A stretch of 7,137 nt of DNA from Acidimicrobiia bacterium (GTDB lineage Bacteria > Actinomycetota > Acidimicrobiia > Spongiisociales > ZC4RG35), in NCBI GenBank assembly GCA_003230435.1, contig QIDW01000183.1, positions 1 through 7,137 of the forward strand, read 5' to 3'. The translations under genes and the position numbers were made by a program. Positions within the stretch are counted from its first letter, which is position 1, and every line of letters starts with the position of its first letter. Below are positions 1 to 5,326 of the stretch, piece after piece. A model generated the notes under the pieces. That model was not told where the DNA came from, did not search any database, and worked only from the letters and a program-made list of their open reading frames with translations.

Positions 1-427
1 ACAGCGTCACAGTTGATGTGATTCCGGAGACCCTGAATCGGACCAACCTGAGCGAGGTCGAAGTAGGCGGAAGTGTCAATCTGGAAAGGCCGATGCGTGC
101 CGACAGCCGATTCGATGGCCACATCGTCCAGGGCCATGTCGATGGCGTCGGGGTGGTCACCGCGATCATCCATGACGACGAGGGCACATTGATGACGATC
201 GAGGCGCCGGCGGCTCTCATGCCGTTTATCGTCGAGAAAGGCTCGATCACAGTTGACGGCGTGAGCTTGACGGTGGCGGCAATGACCGAGCGGTCGTTCT
301 CCGTCGCCTTGATCCCTCACACCCTCGAGGTCACAACCCTCGGTTTGCGAAAGCCCGGAGACACCGTAAACCTGGAGAGCGACGTAATTGCCAAGTACGG
401 GAGAGACTGTTGGAAACACGAGAGTGA
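1..427 (+). CDS. ribE: Riboflavin synthase alpha chain, 5'-truncated and frameshifted near its 3' end
   Basis: Riboflavin synthase dismutates two 6,7-dimethyl-8-ribityllumazine molecules to riboflavin plus the pyrimidinedione that RibH reuses. The first full codon visible is at position 3. The end of the first lumazine-binding barrel is seen (VIPETLNRTNL, then VNLERPMRAD), followed by the second barrel with GHIVQGHVDG and GSITVDGVSLTV. About the first 60 residues lie outside the window. The reading frame runs through VNLESDVIAKY (ending 398) and would continue out of register to a stop at 492-494, adding 31 non-homologous residues. Inserting one base after 399 (TACGGGAG to TACGTGGAG) restores the family-like ending KYVERLLETRE and a TGA at 425-427 that overlaps the ribBA GTG start. 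I therefore place the intended end at 427 and infer a one-base deletion. In the family the C-terminal helix supports trimer assembly, so the printed version would lose it. Identity is secure; whether the lesion is real is not. Confidence 0.88.
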
Positions 428-1638
428 CATTCGCACCGATCGACGAGATAATCGAGGCCATCTCCCGCGGCGAGATGGTGGTCATGGTCGATGACGAAGA
501 CCGCGAGAACGAGGGCGATCTCATTTTTGCCGCCGAGGAGGCCACCCCCGACAAGCTTGGCCTGATGCTCCGACATACCAGCGGCATCATCTGTCTACCC
601 ATCGTCGGTGAGCGTCTCGATGAGCTCGATCTTCCGATGATGGTCGCCAAGAACACAGATGTCCGTCGTACTGCCTTCACCGTTTCGGTCGATGCTGCTG
701 AGGGCACCACCACCGGCATCTCCGCTTCCGACCGTTGCCAGACGATCAAGACGGTCCTCGACCCGAATACCAAGCCGGAGGACCTCGCACGACCCGGCCA
801 CATGTACCCCCTGCGATACGAGCCCGGTGGTGTGATGAAGCGGGCCGGGCACACTGAGGCCGCCGTGGATCTCGCCCGTCTTGCCGGCAAGTATCCGGCC
901 GGTGTCCTCGCCGAGGTCATGAACGACGACGGCACGGTGGCACGGCTTCCCGAACTCGAGCGCTTTGCCAAGGAGCACGAGCTGGCCATGGGGACCATTG
1001 CCGACCTGATTGCGTATCAACGTGTGAAAGAGAAGCTGGTGGAGCGCGTGGTGGAAGCTCGCGTCCCGACAGGTCATGGAACGTTCACGGCGGTCGGGTA
1101 TCGCTCCCTGGTCGATGATCGTCAACACATGGCTCTGGTCATGGGTGAGCTCGGCGACGGCGAAGCCGTTCTCACACGTGTTCATTCAGAATGCTTGACC
1201 GGAGATGTGTTCGGAAGTCTTCGTTGTGACTGTGGGCAACAGTTGGACGAGGCGCTGGCTCGAGTAGCCGAAGAGGGCCGAGGGGTCGTTCTCTACATCA
1301 GAGGCCACGAGGGGAGGGGCATCGGGCTGCTTCACAAGCTGGCGGCATACCGGCTCCAGGATGAGGGACTCGACACCGTTGACGCCAACGTGAACCTCGG
1401 GCTGCCCGTTGATTCGCGTGACTATGGGGTCGGTGCTCAGATTCTCTACGATCTCGGTGTCCGGTCGATGCATCTGATGACCAATAATCCGACGAAGAGG
1501 GCCGGAATCGAAGGTTATGGGCTCTCCATTCTCTCCCAGATTCCCCTGTCGGTTGAGGCCAACGACGAAAACCGTGATTACCTCCACACCAAGGTAAGTC
1601 GACTCGGACACCAGTTCGAGACGGCCGAAGAAGAGTGA
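424..1638 (+). CDS. ribBA: Bifunctional 3,4-dihydroxy-2-butanone 4-phosphate synthase / GTP cyclohydrolase II
   Basis: The enzyme makes both riboflavin precursors: the N-terminal half turns ribulose 5-phosphate into dihydroxybutanone phosphate, and the C-terminal half opens GTP to the diaminopyrimidine. With the GTG at 424 the protein has 404 residues, normal for RibBA. The RibB half (about 1-200) shows the acidic metal-binding DDEDRENEGDL at 23-33, RPGH at 123-126 and GHTEA at 142-146. The RibA half (about 205-400) shows SECLTGDVFGSLRCDC with Cys257, Cys268 and Cys270 in the zinc-ligand spacing of E. coli RibA, then RGHEGRGIG from about 293 and NNPTKR. I chose GTG 424 because it forms a GTGA overlap with the restored ribE stop and leads straight into the family start (MTFAPIDEIIEAI). 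The TTG at 388 would add 12 residues that lie inside ribE. The stop overlaps the ribH GTG, so coupling with both neighbours is likely. Confidence 0.96.
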   Translation: MTFAPIDEIIEAISRGEMVVMVDDEDRENEGDLIFAAEEATPDKLGLMLRHTSGIICLPIVGERLDELDLPMMVAKNTDVRRTAFTVSVDAAEGTTTGISASDRCQTIKTVLDPNTKPEDLARPGHMYPLRYEPGGVMKRAGHTEAAVDLARLAGKYPAGVLAEVMNDDGTVARLPELERFAKEHELAMGTIADLIAYQRVKEKLVERVVEARVPTGHGTFTAVGYRSLVDDRQHMALVMGELGDGEAVLTRVHSECLTGDVFGSLRCDCGQQLDEALARVAEEGRGVVLYIRGHEGRGIGLLHKLAAYRLQDEGLDTVDANVNLGLPVDSRDYGVGAQILYDLGVRSMHLMTNNPTKRAGIEGYGLSILSQIPLSVEANDENRDYLHTKVSRLGHQFETAEEE

Positions 1639-2099
1639 CAACGATCATCGAAGGGGTGACGGACGGCGCAGGCCTCCACATCGGCCTGGCGGTTGCGTCC
1701 TGGAACCAGACCATCACAGACCGTCTCCTGGGAGGCGCAACAGCGCGCTGTGAGGAGCTAGGTGTGTCGGAGGTCACAATTCTGCGTGTGTCGGGAGCCC
1801 TCGAGCTTCCCCTCGCGGCAAAAGCTCTCGCAAACTCGGGATGTGACGCCGTCGTAGCCATCGGCACGGTCGTGAAGGGCGACACGGATCATTATGAGAT
1901 TGTTGTTCGAGAGTCGACCTCGGGAATCACGCGCGCAACCCTCGATACCGGAGTACCGGTGACAAATGCCATCCTCGCGGTCCACGACTACAGCCACGCC
2001 GTCGAACGATCCGATCAAGGGGACTCGAACAAGGGCGTGGAGGCAGTCGACGCGGCCGTTTTGATGGCGACTGCGCTGGCCAGACTGGAGATCCGCTGA
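1635..2099 (+). CDS. ribH: 6,7-dimethyl-8-ribityllumazine synthase
   Basis: Lumazine synthase condenses the RibA-derived pyrimidine with the RibB product to give the substrate of RibE; family members assemble as pentamers or 60-mer shells in the cytoplasm. The 154-residue length is typical. Visible signatures are VASWN at 20-24 (the aromatic residue that stacks on the substrate, here Trp23 instead of the commoner Phe), SGALELP at 53-59, IGTVVKGDTDHYE with His86, VERS with Arg125, and NKG with Lys133. His86, Arg125 and Lys133 keep the spacing of His88, Arg127 and Lys135 of the Bacillus enzyme, so it should be active. The GTG start overlaps the ribBA TGA as GTGA and has only a weak purine-rich GAAGAAG upstream, which fits translational coupling. 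It is the last gene of the riboflavin block. Confidence 0.96.
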   Translation: MTTIIEGVTDGAGLHIGLAVASWNQTITDRLLGGATARCEELGVSEVTILRVSGALELPLAAKALANSGCDAVVAIGTVVKGDTDHYEIVVRESTSGITRATLDTGVPVTNAILAVHDYSHAVERSDQGDSNKGVEAVDAAVLMATALARLEIR

Positions 2100-2138
2100 G
2101 GGCACTAAGTCGCTGGATGTGGGCTCGGCCCTCTTCGC

Positions 2139-2147
2139 TGGTATCCT
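2139..2147 (+). promoter_or_regulatory. Possible extended -10 promoter for the infC operon
   Basis: TGGTATCCT reads as an extended -10 element (TGN followed by TATCCT at 2142-2147). No convincing -35 is visible 16-18 bases upstream, which extended -10 promoters can tolerate. Transcription would start near 2154 and give a leader of about 165 bases ahead of infC. This is a motif match only; the operon could also be read through from ribH. Confidence 0.3.
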
Positions 2148-2148
2148 T

Positions 2149-2319
2149 TTCGGGACAGCACATACCAAGAGCGGAAGCCGCTGCTTCCCCACCCGGCCGC
2201 AGATCTCGAGAGCAATCCCGAATCCAGCGAGCCGAGGTCACTAGAGAACCGGAAATGCCGGTGTACGCAGCAGGCCTCCGCCTGCTGCTTTTTATTCGCT
2301 ACCAACAGGAGGTATCGGC
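2149..2319 (+). promoter_or_regulatory. Structured infC leader, candidate transcription attenuator
   Basis: This gene-free leader can form mutually exclusive structures. A local hairpin AGCGG/CCGCT (2170-2174 with 2178-2182) competes with a long-range pairing of GCCGCTGC (2177-2184) to the left arm of the terminator (2267-2275), giving eight pairs with one bulged A. The second pairing would prevent terminator formation. A further helix TTCGGGA/TCCCGAA (2149-2155 with 2216-2222) and a small hairpin ACCGG/CCGGT (2248-2252 with 2258-2262) lie in between. Known precedent: infC-rpmI-rplT operons of Bacillus are controlled by L20 through a leader terminator, and in E. coli L20 represses through an RNA pseudoknot. 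I infer a similar autoregulatory switch here, with L20 or another operon product as possible ligand. No folding energies were computed and I did not recognise a named Rfam family. Confidence 0.5.
2267..2293 (+). terminator. Intrinsic terminator in the infC leader
   Basis: A perfect 9-bp stem GCAGCAGGC/GCCTGCTGC (2267-2275 with 2280-2288) with a CTCC loop is followed directly by TTTTT (2289-2293) and ATT. It ends about 25 bases before the infC start and 14 bases before its Shine-Dalgarno. There is no room for an ordinary promoter between it and infC, so it most likely works as a conditional terminator (attenuator) for infC. It may also stop transcripts arriving from the riboflavin genes. Confidence 0.85.
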
Positions 2320-2322
2320 ATC
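2307..2322 (+). promoter_or_regulatory. infC ribosome binding site with AUC start codon
   Basis: AGGAGGT (2307-2313) lies six bases before ATC (2320-2322), an ideal spacing. The ATC opens the IF3 N-terminus (I-S-E-L-R-V-N-G-G-I-R). The nearest standard start, GTG at 2335, is 21 bases from the Shine-Dalgarno and would remove the first five residues of the family sequence. AUU or AUC-type starts are a known feature of infC that lets IF3 repress its own translation. Confidence 0.8.
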
Positions 2323-2871
2323 AGCGAGCTGCGCGTGAACGGTGGCATACGGGCCAAAGAGGTTCGTGTGGTCGCACCAGATGGAGAGCAGATCGGAGTA
2401 AAGAAACTCAATGAGGCGCTATGGCTTGCGGAGCAACTAGACCTCGACCTCGTCGAGGTAGCACCCAAGGCAAAACCACCGGTCTGCAGGTTGATGGACT
2501 ACGGCAGGTACAAATATGAACAGTCCGTCAAGCAGCGCGAGGCTCGAAAAAGCCAGACTCGCACAACGATAAAAGAGCTCCGCATGCGCGTGCGGATAGG
2601 TGACCACGATTTCGATATCACCCGACGCAAGGCCCAGGAGTTTCTCGAGAGTTACGACAAGGTCAAGGTCACCATCCGGTTCCGTGGTAGAGAAAACGAG
2701 CGTCCTTCCTTCGGGAAGGACCTCATGGAACGATTGGCGACCGGTCTATCGGAATACGGGACTGTTGAGCAGCCCCCGAAGGTTGAAGGCGGTTCGATGA
2801 CCATGGTGCTGTCTCCCATGAGACGGACCAAGACCCGATCTGTGAAGAGCGAAGTGCAAGAAGAAGAATAG
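2320..2871 (+). CDS. infC: Translation initiation factor IF-3
   Basis: IF3 binds the 30S subunit, keeps it apart from 50S and checks start codon and initiator tRNA. From the AUC at 2320 the product has 183 residues, usual for the family. The N-terminal domain shows VNGGIRAKEVRVV, then LDLVEVAPKAKPPVCRLMDY and YGRYKYEQ leading into a lysine/arginine-rich linker. The C-terminal domain shows IKELRMRVRIGDHDF, DKVKVTIRFRGREN and the closing MTMVLSPMRR. An acidic tail (EVQEEE) follows the usual end. IF3 discriminates against non-AUG/GUG/UUG starts, so its own AUC start gives negative feedback, known in E. coli with AUU. The stop TAG overlaps the Shine-Dalgarno of rpmI, so the two genes should be co-translated. 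Identity is certain; the start rests on Shine-Dalgarno spacing and family alignment. Confidence 0.95.
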   Translation: MSELRVNGGIRAKEVRVVAPDGEQIGVKKLNEALWLAEQLDLDLVEVAPKAKPPVCRLMDYGRYKYEQSVKQREARKSQTRTTIKELRMRVRIGDHDFDITRRKAQEFLESYDKVKVTIRFRGRENERPSFGKDLMERLATGLSEYGTVEQPPKVEGGSMTMVLSPMRRTKTRSVKSEVQEEE

Positions 2872-2880
2872 GAGGACGCC

Positions 2881-3075
2881 GTGCCAAAGATGAAGACACA
2901 TAGCGGCGCCAAGAAACGAATCAAGGTGACAGGCTCCGGCAAGTTCATGCGCCGTCAAGCCGGCCGTGGCCATCTTCGCCTCGCCAAAGGCAAGTCGACA
3001 TACCGGCGGAGATCCGGTGAAGTCGAGATGGCTCCCGGTGACGCCAAAGTCATCAAGAAGCAACTCGGTCGGTGA
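2881..3075 (+). CDS. rpmI: 50S ribosomal protein L35 (bL35)
   Basis: L35 is a small basic protein of the large ribosomal subunit. The 64-residue product begins PKMKTHSGAKKRIKVTGSGK, the classic L35 opening, and is rich in Lys and Arg throughout. The start is GTG at 2881, with AGGAGG (2870-2875) overlapping the infC stop and five bases of spacing. It sits between infC and rplT, the near-universal order for this operon. Its C-terminus (DAKVIKKQLGR) matches the family length, so nothing is missing. Confidence 0.97.
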   Translation: MPKMKTHSGAKKRIKVTGSGKFMRRQAGRGHLRLAKGKSTYRRRSGEVEMAPGDAKVIKKQLGR

Positions 3076-3127
3076 CCATGTGGTCTGTCGCTGTTTCTCG
3101 TAAGACGGATCGCCAAGGAGGTAGCAG

Positions 3128-3478
3128 ATGACTCGTGTAAAACGCGCGGTGCAGGCGAAGAAGTCACACAAGAAGGTTCTCAACCGCGCCAAGGGTTACA
3201 AGGGCGCCCGGAGCCGGCGGTATCGCACGGCGAATGAGCAGGTCATGCATGCAATGCAGGACGCATACCGTGATCGTCGCGCCCGCAAGGGTGAGTTTCG
3301 CAGGCTTTGGATCACCAGGATCAATGCTGCCGCCCGGTTGAACGGCTCCACCTACAGCCAGTTCATCGCTGGACTAAAAGCCAATGACGTAGAAGTCGAT
3401 CGCAAGATGTTGGCCGAGATAGCTGTCAGCGACCCGGACGCCTTTGCCCAACTGGTAGAGGCGTCCAGGCAGGACTGA
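3128..3478 (+). CDS. rplT: 50S ribosomal protein L20 (bL20)
   Basis: L20 binds 23S rRNA early in large-subunit assembly; in Bacillus and E. coli it also regulates this operon by binding the mRNA. The 116-residue protein shows the basic N-terminal extension (TRVKRAVQAKKSHKK, then AKGYKGARSRRYR) and the globular domain with YRDRRARKGEFRRLWITRIN, NGSTYSQFIAGL and VEVDRKMLAEIAV. An ATG at 3128 follows AAGGAGGT (3115-3122) by five bases, one of the strongest ribosome binding sites here. A 52-base gap without recognisable structure separates it from rpmI. It is the obvious candidate ligand for the leader upstream of infC. Confidence 0.97.
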   Translation: MTRVKRAVQAKKSHKKVLNRAKGYKGARSRRYRTANEQVMHAMQDAYRDRRARKGEFRRLWITRINAAARLNGSTYSQFIAGLKANDVEVDRKMLAEIAVSDPDAFAQLVEASRQD

Positions 3479-3498
3479 CCGCCGGTCGGAGGCACACC

Positions 3499-4257
3499 AT
3501 GGAGCCTGTCCGCAACCACCGCAACAAGCTCGTAGTGGAAGCGGCCCGACTTCATCGTGCTCGATTTCGCAAGGAGCGGCGGCAAACCATCCTCGAGGGA
3601 CCCAACCTGCTTGCCGAGGCACTCGAGGCCGGTGTGACACTCCACACAGTCTTTTCCCTGCCTACTGACGACGTGACTGCCTCCTTGTGCTCGGATCAAG
3701 GTCTGCGCCCCTTGCTCATCGACGACGGAGCTCTCCATCGTCTCGCCGGCACCGAGGAGCCGAGGGGTCCCATCGCCGTTATCGATATACCTGAAGACTC
3801 CCTGCCCGATGGGCGCAACGTCCTGGTTTCAGTCGGCGTATCCGATCCAGGGAACGTCGGGACCCTCGTGCGAACGGCAGCCGCTTTCGGATGGTCCTAC
3901 GCCCACAGCGCGGGCTCTGCAGATCCCTGGGCCCCAAAGACACTGCGAGCAGGTGCCGGCGGACAGTTCCAAACGGCTGTGACGAGGCTTGGCGACTTCA
4001 GTGCGCTGGAGACCTGGACAAAGGTGGCGATGGTGGTCGAAGGGGGAGTTACCCCCGATGAGGTCGATGGAACGCCTCTAGCTGTCCTCGTGGGCGAAGA
4101 GTCAGCGGGACTGTCAGATGAGGTCGTGGCGATGGCATCCTGGCGAGTCTCAATACCGATGAGTGGTTCGACTGAGAGCCTCAATGCCGCTGTGGCGGCG
4201 GGGATAGTCGTTTATGAGCTCTCCAAACGAACAGGCAGACCTCCAGGGCAGGTCTAA
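3499..4257 (+). CDS. SpoU/TrmH-family RNA 2'-O-ribose methyltransferase
   Basis: The product (252 residues) is a SPOUT-fold enzyme that transfers methyl from S-adenosylmethionine to a ribose 2'-hydroxyl, most likely in 23S rRNA. Residues about 1-100 look like the L30e-like substrate-binding domain (RKERRQTILEGPNLLAEAL). The trefoil-knot catalytic domain follows with motif 1 SDPGNVGTLVRTAAAFGW at 115-132 (Asn119 and Arg125 conserved), motif 2 VGEESAGL at 198-205, and motif 3 SIPMSGSTESLNAAVAAG from 218. The ATG has GGAGG (3488-3492) six bases upstream. It follows rplT by 20 bases and overlaps the pheS start by 44 bases, so it is an operon member. A SpoU gene (often called tsnR or rlmB-like) between rplT and pheS is common in Actinobacteria. 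The exact target nucleotide cannot be told from sequence, so I give no symbol. Confidence 0.93.
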   Translation: MEPVRNHRNKLVVEAARLHRARFRKERRQTILEGPNLLAEALEAGVTLHTVFSLPTDDVTASLCSDQGLRPLLIDDGALHRLAGTEEPRGPIAVIDIPEDSLPDGRNVLVSVGVSDPGNVGTLVRTAAAFGWSYAHSAGSADPWAPKTLRAGAGGQFQTAVTRLGDFSALETWTKVAMVVEGGVTPDEVDGTPLAVLVGEESAGLSDEVVAMASWRVSIPMSGSTESLNAAVAAGIVVYELSKRTGRPPGQV

Positions 4258-4828
4258 CCTGCCGCCGGTAGTGGATCCGATCTCAGCACTCGACCAGGCG
4301 ATTTCCCAGGCCCCGGCGGCAGTCGCCGCTGTAGACTCTCTCGAGGGTTTGGCGACGCTCGAGTCCACGCTTCTCGGCAAGACTTCATCGGTTGGTGAGG
4401 TCCGCCGGGGCATGGGCAAGCTCGATCCTGTCGACAGACCCAGGGTCGGAGCCAAGCTCAATGAGGCGGCGGAGGTCATCAACACTCTTTTGACCAACCG
4501 CCGCGCGGAACTCGAGGATGAGGATGAGGGGCGACGACTACAAGAAGAGTCGATCGACGTGACGCTCGAAGCAATCACCTTCCCAACTGGCTCCCTTCAC
4601 CTCATCCAGCAGACCATCGATGAGGCCGTCGACATTTTCGTCGGGCTCGGATATCGGGTGGCATCGGGTCCAGAGGCTGAGCTTGCTTGGTACAACTTCG
4701 ACGCGCTCAACACTCCGTTGACTCATCCCTCGCGTCTCGAGTCGGACACGATGTATCTCGACTGGGGCGACCCCGATGACGAAGTCTTGCTCCGGACTCA
4801 CACAGGCGCGGTGGATGGAGCGCCATGA
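4214..4828 (+). CDS. pheS: Phenylalanyl-tRNA synthetase alpha subunit, N-terminal part before a frameshift
   Basis: PheS carries the catalytic site that charges tRNA-Phe in the alpha2-beta2 enzyme. This frame gives the N-terminal helical arm (residues about 20-105, with LLGKTSSVGEVRRGMGKL and a charged ELEDEDEGRRLQEE stretch), then IDVTL, GSLHLIQQTI, VASGPEAE, YNFDALNTP and LLRTHT at 193-198. After THT (4796-4804) homology stops; the frame adds GAVDGAP and ends at TGA 4826-4828. The remainder of PheS continues in the +1 frame from 4803. The ATG at 4214 has GGCGGGGA nearby and overlaps the methyltransferase by 44 bases. GTG 4271, also in frame, would give an arm length closer to E. coli but lacks a Shine-Dalgarno. 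GSLHLI carries Leu where Pro is usual. Taken alone this product lacks motifs 2 and 3 and could not be active. Confidence 0.9.
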   Translation: MSSPNEQADLQGRSNLPPVVDPISALDQAISQAPAAVAAVDSLEGLATLESTLLGKTSSVGEVRRGMGKLDPVDRPRVGAKLNEAAEVINTLLTNRRAELEDEDEGRRLQEESIDVTLEAITFPTGSLHLIQQTIDEAVDIFVGLGYRVASGPEAELAWYNFDALNTPLTHPSRLESDTMYLDWGDPDDEVLLRTHTGAVDGAP

Positions 4829-5306
4829 CCCACCCGTCTACATAGTGGTGCCGGGTCGTACCTATCGAACCGACACAGTTGATGCCACCCACCTGCCCGT
4901 GTTCCACCAGATCGAGGGGCTTGCGGTTGACACCGACATCAAGTTCGGCGATCTCAAGGGGACACTTCTTCATTTCGCGAAGGAGTTCTTCGGGCCACAG
5001 TCGACGGTCCGGATGAGACCTCACTTCTTCCCTTTTACCGAGCCCAGCGCCGAGTTAGACGTCTCATGTTTCGCGTGCGATGGCGGCGAACCAGGCTGTC
5101 GGGTCTGCGGCGGGTCGGGGTGGATCGAGCTGCTCGGATGCGGGATGGTCGACCCCAATGTGCTCGAAGCCGTTGGATATGACCCTGCCCAATTGAGCGG
5201 GTTCGCCTTTGGCGTGGGAGTCGAGAGACTTGCAATGGTCCGGCACGGCATCAAGACCGTCAAACACTTCATAGACAACGACGTTCGATTCTTGGAGCAG
5301 TTCTAG
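4803..5306 (+). CDS. pheS: Phenylalanyl-tRNA synthetase alpha subunit, C-terminal catalytic part in the shifted frame
   Basis: This frame continues PheS with QARWMERHDPPVYIVVPG, the class II motif 2 region GRTYRTD (Arg at 4866-4868), THLPVFHQIEGLAVD, the substrate-pocket FPF (5028-5036) in FFPFTEPSAE, LGCGMVDPNV, and motif 3 GFAFGVGVERLAM with Arg at 5226-5228. An ATG at 4776 opens the same frame, but residues before 4803 have no family resemblance. Family sequences read THTSPVQ-R; here THT and QAR abut with S-P-V and two more bases missing, so an 11-base deletion explains both the gap and the frame change. Between PSAELDVS and GWIELLG there is a four-cysteine segment (CFAC and CRVC, codons 5067-5108) that resembles a zinc knuckle and occurs in some PheS but not in the mycobacterial type. 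The stop at 5304-5306 precedes pheT by 20 bases. Confidence 0.9.
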   Translation, partial: QARWMERHDPPVYIVVPGRTYRTDTVDATHLPVFHQIEGLAVDTDIKFGDLKGTLLHFAKEFFGPQSTVRMRPHFFPFTEPSAELDVSCFACDGGEPGCRVCGGSGWIELLGCGMVDPNVLEAVGYDPAQLSGFAFGVGVERLAMVRHGIKTVKHFIDNDVRFLEQF

Positions 5307-5311
5307 TGGTC

Positions 5312-5317
5312 GGAGGG
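5312..5317 (+). promoter_or_regulatory. pheT ribosome binding site
   Basis: GGAGGG lies nine bases before GTG 5327 and supports that start. A second in-frame GTG at 5306 overlaps the pheS stop but is upstream of this site and would add seven residues not typical of PheT, whose family start is MKVPLxWL. Confidence 0.7.
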
Positions 5318-5326
5318 ACCGCGCCG

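Noticed and set aside
388..423. TTG at 388 as the ribBA start
   Set aside because: It lies deep inside ribE and adds residues without family resemblance; GTG 424 fits the overlap and the conserved N-terminus.
331..1885. Several long antisense open frames opposite ribE, ribBA and ribH
   Set aside because: They mirror the codon bias of strongly conserved sense genes, show no recognisable domains and lack ribosome binding sites. The same holds for minus-strand frames over infC, pheS and pheT.
2121..2131. Small hairpin GGGC/GCCC after ribH as a terminator
   Set aside because: Only four base pairs and no T-run follow, so it is unlikely to terminate transcription.
2117..2338. Open frame of 73 codons covering the infC leader
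   Set aside because: No Shine-Dalgarno, low-complexity arginine/serine-rich product, and the frame runs through the terminator and across the infC start. The region is better explained as a structured leader. It is not a phenylalanine-rich leader peptide of the pheM type.
3076..3127. Gap between rpmI and rplT as a regulatory element
   Set aside because: Apart from the rplT Shine-Dalgarno I see no stable hairpin, promoter or repeat in these 52 bases.
4790..4830. Programmed +1 ribosomal frameshifting in pheS
   Set aside because: Even a perfect frame change would leave S-P-V missing from a conserved substrate-binding loop, and no slippery site or stimulatory structure is evident. A deletion explains both facts at once.
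5306..5326. GTG at 5306 as the pheT start
   Set aside because: It precedes the GGAGGG site and adds seven residues; GTG 5327 has proper spacing and the usual PheT opening.
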